From contig NZ_CP066356.1 of the NCBI RefSeq assembly GCF_023278185.1, positions 248,001 through 312,000 of the forward strand: 64,000 nucleotides of DNA, in the 5' to 3' direction. The position numbers and the translations under genes were made by a program. Each line of letters opens with the position of its first letter. Within the stretch, counting starts at the first letter, position 1. The notes beneath the pieces are model-generated. The model searched no databases. It was not told the DNA's origin and saw only the letters and a list, made by a program, of their open reading frames with translations. Shown piece by piece: positions 1 through 7,667 of the stretch. Origin of the DNA: Bradyrhizobium elkanii USDA 76 (GTDB taxonomy: Bacteria > Pseudomonadota > Alphaproteobacteria > Rhizobiales > Xanthobacteraceae).

Positions 1-73
1 ACCAGGCAACCGAGCGCACGACATCGGTGACGTTGATCACGAGATGGTCGAGCCCATTCACCTTGACGGACAT
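1..73 (-). CDS. VOC-family (glyoxalase/bleomycin-resistance fold) protein, N-terminal fragment
   Basis: Only the first 24 codons lie in the window; the gene runs off the left edge. Reading the minus strand from the ATG at 73 gives MSVKVNGLDHLVINVTDV, the standard opening of vicinal-oxygen-chelate proteins, in which the DHLVINV strand carries the first metal-ligand His. An AGGA ribosome site lies about 6 nt upstream. It is divergent from the Bug receptor gene, so the 204 bp between them should hold both promoters. The substrate cannot be told from this fragment. Confidence 0.7.
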   Translation of the reverse strand, partial: MSVKVNGLDHLVINVTDVVRSVAW

Positions 74-277
74 GATCGATCCTTTTCGGTCCAGAGTGCT
101 TTCGAGCGATGTGGTCGCCGGTTCTGGTGCGATCAGAGCCGCAGCTTAGTCTTTCGTCGCGGTCGGCGGCGCACGTGTCGCACTGGCCGCTTCAGGCATT
201 GTTTGTTAAAACCGCGCCGCACGCAACGCAACAGAAACGGGCAGGGCGCCAAACCCTGCTGGATTGGGAGAAACTTC

Positions 278-1249
278 ATGATTTCACGCCGTACCGCGCT
301 GGGCCTGATCGGGTCGGGGATTTCGACATTTGCGATCGGCCGCGCTTCCGCTGCCGACTATCCGGCGCGGCCGGTGCGCTGGATCGTGGGTTATCCGCCG
401 GGCGGCGCCACCGACATCATCGCGCGCCTGGTCGGGCAGCGGCTGTCGGAGAGGCTCGGGCAGCAATTCGTGATCGAGAACAAGCCGGGCGCCGGCAACA
501 ATATCGGCACCGAGGCGGCGATCAACGCCGAGCCGGACGGCTACACCGTGCTGCTGGTCAATCCGGCCAATTACATCAACGCTTCGCTCTACGCCAATCT
601 GAAGTTCAACTTCGTGCGCGACGTCGCGCCGGTTGCTTCCTTCAATCGCGTGCCGAACGTGATGACCGTCAACAAGGACGTGCCGGCCAAGACCGTCGCC
701 GAGTTCATCGAATATGTGAAGGCCAATCCCGGCAAGGTGAACATGGCCTCTTCCGGTAACGGCACCTCGGTGCATCTCTCCGGCGAGATGTTCATGGCGA
801 TGACCGGCTGCAAGATGCAGCACGTGCCGTATCGCGGCGCCGCGCCCGCGATCACCGACATGCTCGGCGGCCAGGTGCAAGTGATCTTCGACAACATGCC
901 CTCGATCATCCAGCACATCCGCTCCGGCGCGCTGCGCGCGCTGGCGGTGACGTCAACCGAGCGATCCTCGCAACTGCCGGACGTTCCGTCGGTCGCCGAG
1001 ACCGTGAAGGGCTACGAAGCGAGCGCGCTGTTTGGCATGGGCGCGCCGAAGAACATGCCGAAGGAAGTTATCGCCAAGCTCAACACCGAGATCAACGCCG
1101 TGCTCGCCGAACCCGACATGAAGAAGCGTCTGGTCGAGCTCGGCGGCGATCCGCTGATCCAGACGCCGGAAGCCTTCGGCAACGATATCAAGGCCGAAAC
1201 CGACAAGTGGAAGAAGGTCGTCGAGTTCGCCGGCCTCAAGGTCGAGTAG
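278..1249 (+). CDS. Bug-family tripartite tricarboxylate transporter substrate-binding protein
   Basis: Periplasmic solute receptor of the TctC/Bug family (323 aa), expected to deliver a small carboxylate or aromatic acid to a TctAB-type permease. The chosen ATG at 278 has a GGGAG site 7 nt upstream and begins with a twin-Arg-like signal peptide (ISRRTALGL, hydrophobic stretch, cleavage near ASA/ADYP at residue ~26). Mature protein opens with YPARPVRWIVGYPPGGATD, the family's first ligand-binding loop, and has the usual GAGNNIG and PYRGAAPA segments. An in-frame opening upstream to 44 lacks a ribosome site and a signal peptide. No tctA/tctB is adjacent, as is common for orphan Bug receptors; ligand unknown. 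Confidence 0.93.
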   Translation: MISRRTALGLIGSGISTFAIGRASAADYPARPVRWIVGYPPGGATDIIARLVGQRLSERLGQQFVIENKPGAGNNIGTEAAINAEPDGYTVLLVNPANYINASLYANLKFNFVRDVAPVASFNRVPNVMTVNKDVPAKTVAEFIEYVKANPGKVNMASSGNGTSVHLSGEMFMAMTGCKMQHVPYRGAAPAITDMLGGQVQVIFDNMPSIIQHIRSGALRALAVTSTERSSQLPDVPSVAETVKGYEASALFGMGAPKNMPKEVIAKLNTEINAVLAEPDMKKRLVELGGDPLIQTPEAFGNDIKAETDKWKKVVEFAGLKVE

Positions 1250-1361
1250 ACGTCGCAAGAGGCGCGATGCTGGATCGCGCGGGACAAATGTGGCCCGCGT
1301 GGTGCAGTCAAGTTCGTCGGCCTTGACGCGGAATAAATTGACGTTCAGGAACCTTATCAAA

Positions 1362-1389
1362 GATGCCGCACCTGACTAACTGCGGCATC
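1362..1389. promoter_or_regulatory. Leader hairpin ahead of the DUF3551 gene
   Basis: GATGCCGCA (1362-1370) and TGCGGCATC (1381-1389) are perfect 9-bp inverted arms with a 10-nt loop, ending two bases before the GAGGAG ribosome site of the next gene. It could be the terminator of the Bug gene (no T-run follows) or a 5' leader structure limiting translation of the small protein. Confidence 0.45.
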
Positions 1390-1403
1390 CGAGGAGCCGG
1401 ATC

Positions 1404-1691
1404 ATGCGCGCATCGGGATTGGCAATGCTTGTTCTGGGAACGATGACGCTCGCCGGCGCGGCGAGTATCACGCCCGCTTCCGCCGATCCGTATGACTACC
1501 CATGGTGTGCGCAGGGCCCGAGCCTGGGCTACCCCGGCGAATGCGCCTACCGAACCTACGAGCAGTGTCTCGCGAGCGTGTCGGGCCGCTATCTCTATTG
1601 CGGCGAAAATCCGCGCTTCCTGTTCAGCGAACCGCCGCCGCCACCACCGCGCCGCTATCAGCGCCGGCACCGGACCGTTTATCCCGACTAG
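1404..1691 (+). CDS. DUF3551-type small secreted protein
   Basis: A 95-residue exported protein. Residues 1-27 are a signal peptide ending TPASA; the mature part has four Cys in the arrangement WCAQG...GECAY...EQCLA...YCGENP, which matches the DUF3551 proteins that occur in many copies in Bradyrhizobium. A run of six prolines and a basic RRYQRRHR tail follow. GAGGAG lies 8 nt before the ATG. Function of the family is unknown; the Cys pattern suggests two disulfides in the periplasm. Confidence 0.8.
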   Translation: MRASGLAMLVLGTMTLAGAASITPASADPYDYPWCAQGPSLGYPGECAYRTYEQCLASVSGRYLYCGENPRFLFSEPPPPPPRRYQRRHRTVYPD

Positions 1692-1785
1692 TGTTGCGGC
1701 ATCACCGCAAGGCGGTCTGTCCCCACCATTCCTGACCTTCGTCCCCGCGCCGGGTCCATCCTGACGCGATCGTGAAGCCGCGCGC

Positions 1786-1830
1786 TTGACGTCGCGCCGT
1801 TTGCGCCTATACTAAACCACATGGTTAAGT
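1786..1830 (+). promoter_or_regulatory. Promoter and ArsR operator over the start codon at 1821
   Basis: TTGACG (1786-1791), 16 bp, then TATACT (1808-1813) make a near-consensus sigma-70 promoter. The expected transcription start (~1820) falls on the ATG at 1821 and there is no Shine-Dalgarno, so the mRNA is probably leaderless. ACTAAACCA (1811-1819), CA, TGGTTAAGT (1822-1830) is an inverted repeat (8 of 9 pairs) covering both the -10 box and the start codon, the place expected for autorepression by the ArsR protein encoded just downstream. Confidence 0.65.
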
Positions 1831-2276
1831 ATCAAGACGAGACGCTGGACCGCACCTTTGCGGCGCTTTCCGATCCCACCCGCCGCGCCCTGCTGGCGCG
1901 GCTCGGCGAGCAGGACAGCCTGTCGGTGAGCGAGCTGGCGCAGCCGTTCGCGATATCGTTGCCGGCGATCATGAAGCATCTCGACGTGCTCACCGATGCG
2001 GGTCTCGTCGCGCGCGAAAAGACCGGCCGCACGGTGGCGTGCCGGCTCACCGCGCGGCCGATGGAGCAGGCGATGAACTGGCTCAATCGCTATGCGCAAT
2101 TCTGGTCCGACAACCTCGACCGCCTTGCCGCTTTTGTGGAGGAAGACCCATGGCAAACAAATCCGCAGTCGCCGCCGATGCCGGCCTCGCCGCGCGCCCA
2201 AGCCTCACCCTCACGCGGCGGCTCCGCGCGCGGCCGGAAAAAGTCTACGCCGCGTGGACCGAGCCGGAAAATCTAG
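1821..2276 (+). CDS. ArsR/SmtB-family transcriptional regulator (SRPBCC-linked type)
   Basis: Winged-helix repressor, 151 aa. Residues 10-90 carry the ArsR core (RTFAALSDPTRRALLARL, then LSVSELAQPFAISLPAIMKHLDVL recognition helix region) without metal-binding Cys, as in the subgroup that partners SRPBCC/AHSA1 proteins. Beyond residue ~110 the sequence turns Pro/Ser/Arg-rich because the frame runs 127 nt into the next gene, so this tail is probably a by-product of overlap. It heads a likely operon with SRPBCC, DUF899 and DUF1428 genes. Confidence 0.9.
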   Translation: MVKYQDETLDRTFAALSDPTRRALLARLGEQDSLSVSELAQPFAISLPAIMKHLDVLTDAGLVAREKTGRTVACRLTARPMEQAMNWLNRYAQFWSDNLDRLAAFVEEDPWQTNPQSPPMPASPRAQASPSRGGSARGRKKSTPRGPSRKI

Positions 2277-2623
2277 CGCAGTGGTTCGGACCGGGTGGGG
2301 TCAAGCCGGCCACGACGCGCGCGGAGCTCGATGTCCGCGTCGGCGGACGCTATCGCATCGGATTCATCGGCACCAACGGCGAATATCACGAGGTCGCCGG
2401 CGTCTATCGTGAGGTGGTGCCGAACGAGAAGCTGGTGTTCAGCTGGGCCTGGCATTCGACGCCGGAGCGCGAATCCGAGGTGACGATATCGATCAAGCCC
2501 GATGCCGGCGGCACGCTGCTCACCTTCCATCACGCGCAGTTCGTCGATGAGACCGCCCGCGACAACCACCAGCGCGGCTGGACCGCATTCCTCGGCAATC
2601 TGGAAAGCTTTGTCGACGCCTGA
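2150..2623 (+). CDS. SRPBCC (AHSA1-like) domain protein
   Basis: 157-residue START/Bet v1-like fold protein. It has the typical landmarks: LTLTRRLRARPEKVYAAWTE (helix-grip opening), WFGPGG, GGRYRIGF and a C-terminal GWTAFLGNLESF helix. Translation from ATG 2150 follows a GGAGGAAG site that lies inside the arsR reading frame, so expression is probably coupled to the regulator. Family members bind hydrophobic ligands; in ArsR-SRPBCC pairs the ligand is not known. Confidence 0.9.
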   Translation: MANKSAVAADAGLAARPSLTLTRRLRARPEKVYAAWTEPENLAQWFGPGGVKPATTRAELDVRVGGRYRIGFIGTNGEYHEVAGVYREVVPNEKLVFSWAWHSTPERESEVTISIKPDAGGTLLTFHHAQFVDETARDNHQRGWTAFLGNLESFVDA

Positions 2624-2641
2624 TCTGCAAAGGAGCATCCC

Positions 2642-3379
2642 ATGCAACAGCACAACATCGTCTCGCGCGAAGAATGGATCGCAGCCCGCAAGGCGCTGAT
2701 GATCGGCGAGAAGGAGTTGACCCAGGCCCGCGAAGCGCTGAGCCGGCAGCGCCGCGAACTGCCCTGGGTCAAGGTCGACAAGGACTATGTGTTCGACGGG
2801 CCGGGCGGCAAAATGACGCTCGGCGATCTCTTCAAGGGCAGGCCGCAACTCGTGGTGCAGCATGTGATGTTCGCGCCGGAATGGGACGCAGCGTGCAAGA
2901 GTTGCTCGTTCTGGGCCGACGGTTTCGAGCGCATGGTTCCGCATCTGGCTGCGCGCGACACCACGATGATCGCGGTCTCGCGGGCGCCGCTCGCCAAGCT
3001 CGACGCATTCAAGGCGCGGATGGGCTGGACCTTCGACTGGGTCTCCTCGGGAGAGAGCGACTTCAACTACGATTACGGCGTATCGTTCACGCAAGCGCAG
3101 ATCGATGCGGGGACCGCGAAGTACAATTATGGAACGACCCCGCTCTATGGTCCCGAACTGCCCGGCATCAGCGTGTTCTGTCGCGACGAGCAGGGAAGCG
3201 TGTTCCACACCTACTCGACCTTCGCGCGCGGCCTCGACATGATGAATGCCGCCTATCACTACCTCGACCTGACGCCGCTCGGCCGCCACGAGGAAGGATT
3301 GCCCTATCCGATGGACTGGGTGCGGCTACGTGACCAGTACCAACCGGCGCCGGTTCAGGCATCCTGCTGTCACAGCTGA
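2642..3379 (+). CDS. DUF899 thioredoxin-fold family protein
   Basis: 245 residues with the DUF899 signature: REEWIAARKALMIGEKELTQ at the N terminus, ELPWVKVDKDYVFDG, then CKSCSFWADGF, where the C-x2-C replaces a thioredoxin active site, and a conserved FHTYSTFARGLD...YHYLDLTPLGR C-terminal half. It ends in a CC pair (ASCCHS). AGGAG lies 6 nt before the ATG and the gene follows SRPBCC by 18 bp, so it is cotranscribed. DUF899 proteins are proposed thiol-dependent oxidoreductases; the reaction is not established. Confidence 0.9.
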   Translation: MQQHNIVSREEWIAARKALMIGEKELTQAREALSRQRRELPWVKVDKDYVFDGPGGKMTLGDLFKGRPQLVVQHVMFAPEWDAACKSCSFWADGFERMVPHLAARDTTMIAVSRAPLAKLDAFKARMGWTFDWVSSGESDFNYDYGVSFTQAQIDAGTAKYNYGTTPLYGPELPGISVFCRDEQGSVFHTYSTFARGLDMMNAAYHYLDLTPLGRHEEGLPYPMDWVRLRDQYQPAPVQASCCHS

Positions 3380-3381
3380 TC

Positions 3382-3494
3382 GTCATTGCGCGGGGCTCGC
3401 GACAAGATTGCAGAGCAATTTTGCGCGGAAGCGACGAAGCAATCCATCTTCAGCGTTTGGAGAGATGGATTGCTTCGTTGGCGCTCGCAATGAC
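3382..3494. repeat. Dispersed palindromic repeat (GTCATTGCG...CGCAATGAC type)
   Basis: Nested inverted repeat: outer arms GTCATTGCG (3382-3390) and CGCAATGAC (3486-3494), inner arms around ACGAAGCAATCCATCT (3434-3449) and AGATGGATTGCTTCGT (3463-3478). A decayed relative lies at about 54800-54870. It sits between DUF899 and DUF1428 genes and may process or attenuate the mRNA. Confidence 0.75.
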
Positions 3495-3521
3495 AGGGAG
3501 CCCAAACAACAGGAATCGCCC

Positions 3522-3878
3522 ATGCCTTACGTCGATGGATTCATCGTCGCCGTGCCGAAGAAGAAACTCAAAGCCTATGCGCAGCTCTCGAAGAAGGCCG
3601 GCAAGGTCTGGCGCGAGTATGGCGCGCTGGACTATCGCGAATGGGTCGCCGACGACGTCAAGCCGGGCAAGCTGACCTCATTTCCGCAGAGCGTGAAACT
3701 GAAGGCCGGCGAAACCGTCGTGTTCGCCTGGATCACCTACAAGTCGCGCGCCCAGCGCGACAGGATCAACGCCAAGGTGATGGCCGATCCGCGCCTGGCG
3801 TCGATGGGCACGGGCGATGTGCCGTTCGACGGCAAGCGGATGATCTATGGCGGCTTTGCCAGCCTCGTGAAGGTTTGA
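3522..3878 (+). CDS. DUF1428 (YbaA-like) protein
   Basis: 118-residue dimeric alpha/beta-barrel family protein: MPYVDGFIVAVPKKKLKAY opening, WREYGALDYREWVADDV, FAWITYKSRAQRDRINAKVM and a terminal MIYGGFASLV, all diagnostic. AGGA lies 7 nt before ATG 3522; the in-frame extension upstream is read through the repeat and is not protein-like. It commonly accompanies ArsR/SRPBCC pairs; biochemical role unknown. Confidence 0.9.
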   Translation: MPYVDGFIVAVPKKKLKAYAQLSKKAGKVWREYGALDYREWVADDVKPGKLTSFPQSVKLKAGETVVFAWITYKSRAQRDRINAKVMADPRLASMGTGDVPFDGKRMIYGGFASLVKV

Positions 3879-3953
3879 CGCGGCACGGTTTCGCCGCAAT
3901 CCGCGCAGTAACCGGCTGTTAAACATCACGCTTGGCAGGCGGCGCGATGCCGC

Positions 3954-3995
3954 TTGCGTTTACTTGGTGATCCCGTATACTTTGCAATACAAAGT
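3954..3995 (+). promoter_or_regulatory. Promoter and operator 1 of the membrane protein / regulator / uppS operon
   Basis: TTGCGT (3954-3959), 16 bp, TATACT (3976-3981) form a promoter 26 bp before the first start codon. ACTTTG (3979-3984), CAATA, CAAAGT (3990-3995) is a perfect inverted repeat overlapping the -10 box. The identical arms recur at 5056-5072 over the uppS start, so this is the likely binding site of the winged-helix protein encoded in the operon. Confidence 0.7.
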
Positions 3996-4006
3996 TCGGG
4001 CGAATC

Positions 4007-4624
4007 ATGCGTGACCTCGACAAGGCGTTGGCCGATATCCTCGCGATCCGCAGCCAGATTGCGGCCGGAACGGCGTTTCGCGGCTACGGTCCGGCGACCG
4101 TCGCCGCCACCAGTGGCATCGCGCTCGTCACGGCGCTTGCGCAATATCTCTGGCTTGCCGATCCCACCGCTCATCCGATCGCATTCCTCGCAGGCTGGGC
4201 GGCGGCCGCGTTGGTCTCCGCCGTGCTGATCTGGATCGAGATGCAGGCGCGCTCGCGGCGGCATCATTCCGGCCTTGCGGACGCGATGGTCCAGCAGGCG
4301 ATCGAGCAGTTCGTTCCGGCTGTTATCGCCGGCGTGCTGCTCGCTGTCCTGCAATGGAAGTTCGCGCCCGAGACGCTGTGGATGCTGCCCGGCCTGTGGC
4401 AGGTCCTGGTCAGCCTCGGCGTGTTCGCCTCGGTCCGCCTGCTGCCGCGCACGATCGCGCTCGGCGGCGCCTGGTATTTCCTGTCGGGATTCACGGTGCT
4501 GCTGATCGCAAGCCAGAGCCACGCGCTGTCGCCCTGGACCATGGGATTGCCATTCGCGATCGGCCAGTTGCTGCTCGCAGCGCTGCTCTATTTCGCTTCC
4601 GGAGGCCATGATGCCGAAGACTGA
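4007..4624 (+). CDS. Six-helix membrane protein of unknown function, linked to regulator and UppS
   Basis: 205 residues. After a ~28-residue amphipathic N terminus, six hydrophobic segments are visible at roughly 30-52, 58-78, 103-120, 124-144, 150-168 and 178-198. A short charged stretch (MQARSRRHHSG) between helices 2 and 3 should be cytoplasmic. I do not recognise a named family. The 3' end overlaps the regulator gene by 14 nt and the operator in front also recurs at uppS, which ties it to polyprenyl phosphate metabolism or membrane/envelope state; a sensor or lipid-handling role is inference only. Confidence 0.8.
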   Translation: MRDLDKALADILAIRSQIAAGTAFRGYGPATVAATSGIALVTALAQYLWLADPTAHPIAFLAGWAAAALVSAVLIWIEMQARSRRHHSGLADAMVQQAIEQFVPAVIAGVLLAVLQWKFAPETLWMLPGLWQVLVSLGVFASVRLLPRTIALGGAWYFLSGFTVLLIASQSHALSPWTMGLPFAIGQLLLAALLYFASGGHDAED

Positions 4625-5033
4625 CCTGACCACCGCGCCGTTCGCCTATGACGGCCTCGACCGCGTCATCCACGAGAAGGCGCGGCTCGGCCTGTTGACC
4701 TCGCTGATGGCGCATCCGAAGGGGCTCGCCTTTGCCGATCTCAAGCAGCTCTGCGGCCTGACCGACGGCAATCTCAGCCGGCACCTCCAGGTGCTGCAGG
4801 AGGCCGGTCTCGTCGACGTCATCAAGGGCTATGAAGGCAATCGTCCGCACACCACCTGCCGCCTGACCAGGAGCGGCCGCCGCCGTTTCCTCGACTATCT
4901 CGCCGTGCTCGAGCAACTGGTGCGTGACGCGGCCAGGGCTGCCGGCTCGGCAGACAAGGCCGGCGGCAAGGCTGAGAAGACCGCCGGCAAGGACGACGGC
5001 GCAGCTGGCCGCCTCGGTATCCAGCCGGTTTGA
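4611..5033 (+). CDS. Winged-helix (MarR/HTH_34-type) transcriptional regulator
   Basis: 140 residues. Residues ~15-100 form a winged helix: HEKARLGLLTSLMAHPKGL, FADLKQLCGLTDGNLSRHLQ (recognition helix), VLQEAGLVDVIKGYEG (wing) and TRSGRRRFLDYL. The tail is Ala/Lys/Gly-rich, probably disordered. Start 4611 is preferred to the adjacent ATG at 4608 because GGAGG (4601-4605) is then 5 nt away. It lies between the membrane protein and uppS, and both units carry ACTTTG-N5-CAAAGT palindromes, so autoregulation plus separate control of uppS is the simplest reading. Confidence 0.88.
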   Translation: MPKTDLTTAPFAYDGLDRVIHEKARLGLLTSLMAHPKGLAFADLKQLCGLTDGNLSRHLQVLQEAGLVDVIKGYEGNRPHTTCRLTRSGRRRFLDYLAVLEQLVRDAARAAGSADKAGGKAEKTAGKDDGAAGRLGIQPV

Positions 5034-5055
5034 ACCATTCCATTTTTGTCCGGAG

Positions 5056-5072
5056 ACTTTGTGATGCAAAGT
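5056..5072. promoter_or_regulatory. Operator 2, palindrome spanning the uppS start codon
   Basis: ACTTTG (5056-5061), TGATG, CAAAGT (5067-5072): the same six-base arms and five-base spacer as at 3979-3995. The ATG of uppS (5064-5066) lies in the spacer and the GGAG ribosome site (5052-5055) abuts the left arm. Bound protein could block an internal promoter; the hairpin in RNA could also mask the start. Confidence 0.65.
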
Positions 5073-5804
5073 AACGTCGCGCTCAAGCCGGAAGCCGCCA
5101 TCAGGCTCCATGTCGGCATCATCATGGACGGCAACGGCCGCTGGGCGACGCGACGCGGCCTGTCGCGCCTGCGCGGACACGAGGCCGGCGTCGAGGCGAT
5201 CCGCCGCATCGTCGAGGCCGCGCCGGACCAGGGCGTCGGCACGCTGACACTCTACGCCTTCTCGAGCGACAATTGGCGCCGTCCGAAGGCCGAGGTCGCG
5301 GCACTGATGGGGCTGCTGCGGTTCTATCTCGCCAACGAGATCGCCGCGCTGGTGCGCAACGGCGTTCGCCTCACCGTGATCGGCCGCCGCGACCGGCTGC
5401 CCGACGGCATCGCAGCCGCGATCACGCGCGCGGAGGCCGAGACCGCCGGCGGCACCACGCTGCATCTGCGCATCGCGATCGATTATTCGGCGCGCGACGC
5501 CATCCTGAACGCGGCCGCGCGCGCGGCCGGCGCCGGCGAGCTGAGCCGCGAGACTTTCGCCGATCTCATCACCGGCGAGGCCGGGCTGCGCGACGTCGAT
5601 CTGATCATCCGCACCTCGGGCGAGAAGCGGCTGTCGGACTTCCTGCTCTGGGAGGGCGCCTATGCCGAGCTGCACTTCACCGAGCGGATGTGGCCCGAAT
5701 TCGATGCCGACGATCTCGCCGACGCACTCGGCTCCTTCCATCGCCGCGAGCGCCGCTTCGGCGGACTGACCGCGATCGCGCCGGCGGAGGTACCGAACCT
5801 CTAA
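5064..5804 (+). CDS. uppS: Isoprenyl transferase, UppS family (cis-prenyltransferase), probable second copy
   Basis: 246-residue cis-prenyl transferase that condenses isopentenyl diphosphate onto allylic diphosphates to give undecaprenyl (or shorter) diphosphate carriers. Motifs: [10 protein letters not shown] with catalytic Asp22, [27 protein letters not shown], and [15 protein letters not shown] with the diphosphate-binding Arg/Ser. Start 5064 has GGAG 8 nt upstream; the TTG at 5046 has none. The housekeeping uppS usually sits with rpsB-tsf-pyrH-frr and cdsA/dxr; none is here, so this is probably a paralogue under dedicated regulation, possibly with a different product chain length. Confidence 0.9.
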   Translation: MQSNVALKPEAAIRLHVGIIMDGNGRWATRRGLSRLRGHEAGVEAIRRIVEAAPDQGVGTLTLYAFSSDNWRRPKAEVAALMGLLRFYLANEIAALVRNGVRLTVIGRRDRLPDGIAAAITRAEAETAGGTTLHLRIAIDYSARDAILNAAARAAGAGELSRETFADLITGEAGLRDVDLIIRTSGEKRLSDFLLWEGAYAELHFTERMWPEFDADDLADALGSFHRRERRFGGLTAIAPAEVPNL

Positions 5805-5805
5805 A

Positions 5806-5905
5806 GCATGATCCGGAAAAGTGCGAAGCGGTTTTCCGAAAAGATCATGCTCAAACAAGGAGCTAAAGCGCGATGGTGATTCAACCTAAGCTCATCGCGC
5901 TTTAG
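5806..5905. repeat. Dispersed two-hairpin repeat, copy A
   Basis: Hairpin 1 runs from GCATGATCC at 5806 to GATCATGC ending 5850. Hairpin 2 has TAAAGCGCGATG (5864-5875) and CATCGCGCTTTA (5893-5904). Copies B (8553-8651, inverted), C (12676-12776) and D (32151-32277) share both modules. It follows the uppS stop codon and could serve as its terminator. Confidence 0.85.
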
Positions 5906-6016
5906 CGCGTCAGGCCGCGCCAACTGCTCTCTTCCTAAAGCCCGGCCGGGGGGTTGGGCTCTCTCACAAGATGCGGGGACGAACGATCACGCCAACCAAA
6001 GCGGGAGCGATCATCC

Positions 6017-7543
6017 ATGCGCATTCTTCTCATCAACGTACCGCATCCGGCGATCGGCAGCCGGATCCCCGACGACCATCTGCCGCCACTCGGCCTGTTG
6101 TCGATCGGCGGGCCGCTGATCGATGACGGCCACGACGTCGGTCTCATCGATGCCGAGTTCGGGCCGATGCCGGTCGAAGCCATCGTGGCGGAGGCATCGA
6201 GATTTGCACCGGATGCGGTGCTGTTCGGTCATTCCGGCTCGACGTCGGGCCATCCGGTCATCGCGGAGGTGGCGCAGGCCATCGTCAAGGCCGTGCCCGG
6301 TGTGCGGATCGTCTATGGCGGCGTGTTTCCGACCTATCACTGGCGCGACATCCTGCGCGAGGAGCGCTACGTCACCGCGATCGTGCGCGGCGAGGGCGAA
6401 GAGACTGCACGGCGTCTGATGCGGGCTCTGGAGGCCGGCGAGGATCTCAGCATCATCAACGGCATCGCATTTCGCGACGATTATGGGCCGCGCGTCACGC
6501 CGCCTGCGCCTGTCATCCGTGATCTCGATGCCTATCGCATCGGCTGGGAATTGATCGATCACGCGCGCTACAGCTATTGGGGCGGGCTGCGCGCCGTCGT
6601 CGTGCAGTTCTCGCGCGGCTGTCCGCATCTCTGCAATTACTGCGGCCAGCGCGGCTTCTGGACGCGATGGCGGCACCGCGATCCCGTGCGCTTCGCGAAG
6701 GAGCTGGCGCGGCTCCATCGCGAACACGGCGTCAAAGTGATCAATTTCGCCGACGAGAATCCGACCGTCTCGAAGAAGGCGTGGCGGACTTTTCTCGAGG
6801 CCTTGATCGCGGAGGATGTCGATCTGATCCTGGTCGGCTCGACCCGCGCCGACGACATCGTGCGCGACGCCGACATCCTGCATCTCTACAAGAAGGCGGG
6901 CTGGCAGCGCTTCCTGCTCGGCATGGAGAATACCGACGAGAAGACGCTGGAGCTGATCCGCAAGGGTGCGACCACCACGATCGATCGCGAGGCCATCCGC
7001 TTGATGCGCCGGCACGGCATCCTGTCGATGGCGACCTGGGTGGTCGGCTTCGAGGAGGAGACCGATCGCGATCATTGGCGCGGCCTCAGGCAGCTGTTGT
7101 CCTATGATCCCGACCAGATCCAGATGCTGTACGTCACGCCGCATCGCTGGACGCCGTATTTCCGTCTCGCGGCGGAGCGACGCGTCATCCAGACCGATCG
7201 CAGGCTCTGGGACTACAAGCATCAGGTGCTGGCGACCCGGCACATGCCGCCATGGCGCGTGCTGCTCTGGTTCAAGTTCACCGAGATGGTGCTGCAATGC
7301 CGCCCGAAGGCGCTGCTCCGCGTGCTGCTTCACCGCGACGCCGGACTTCGTCACGCGATGCGCTGGTACACGCAGATGGGCCGCCGGGTCTGGCCGCATG
7401 AAATTCTCGGCTTCCTGCGCGACAAAAGACTGACGCACGGGCCGACCGTGCAGGAATTTTGGGGCGCGCCGCAGGATATGGAGGAGGAATCGATGTCGTC
7501 GCACCGGCCTGAGCGCCGCGTCGGCACGTCACGCGCAGCGTAA
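6017..7543 (+). CDS. B12-binding radical SAM protein, BchE-like (Mg-protoporphyrin monomethyl ester cyclase family)
   Basis: 508 residues. N-terminal ~150 residues form a cobalamin-binding Rossmann domain (MRILLINVPHPAIGSRIPD, GHSGSTSGHPV, RIVYGGVFPTYHW). The radical SAM core follows with CPHLCNYC, i.e. C202-x3-C206-x2-C209 for the 4Fe-4S cluster, then DENPTVSKKAW and GSTRADDIVRDADILHLYKK. The layout and length fit the anaerobic oxidative cyclase (BchE) family, but no photosynthesis genes are in the window, so a different substrate is possible. ATG 6017 has GGGAG 9 nt upstream; the in-frame opening to 5954 lacks one. Confidence 0.75.
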   Translation: MRILLINVPHPAIGSRIPDDHLPPLGLLSIGGPLIDDGHDVGLIDAEFGPMPVEAIVAEASRFAPDAVLFGHSGSTSGHPVIAEVAQAIVKAVPGVRIVYGGVFPTYHWRDILREERYVTAIVRGEGEETARRLMRALEAGEDLSIINGIAFRDDYGPRVTPPAPVIRDLDAYRIGWELIDHARYSYWGGLRAVVVQFSRGCPHLCNYCGQRGFWTRWRHRDPVRFAKELARLHREHGVKVINFADENPTVSKKAWRTFLEALIAEDVDLILVGSTRADDIVRDADILHLYKKAGWQRFLLGMENTDEKTLELIRKGATTTIDREAIRLMRRHGILSMATWVVGFEEETDRDHWRGLRQLLSYDPDQIQMLYVTPHRWTPYFRLAAERRVIQTDRRLWDYKHQVLATRHMPPWRVLLWFKFTEMVLQCRPKALLRVLLHRDAGLRHAMRWYTQMGRRVWPHEILGFLRDKRLTHGPTVQEFWGAPQDMEEESMSSHRPERRVGTSRAA

Positions 7544-7667
7544 GTCGATACCGTCTTGCCGGGTTCTGGATAACTGGCGCTGATGACTGGACGCCTGAGT
7601 CATCAGCGCGATAATTTCCAGGTCGGCTGCGCAGAACAAAAAGAACCGTGGCGGTCGAGGCGTCGAG

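Noticed and set aside
44..277. N-terminal extension of the Bug receptor to position 44
   Set aside because: The frame lacks a ribosome site there and would bury the signal peptide; ATG 278 has both.
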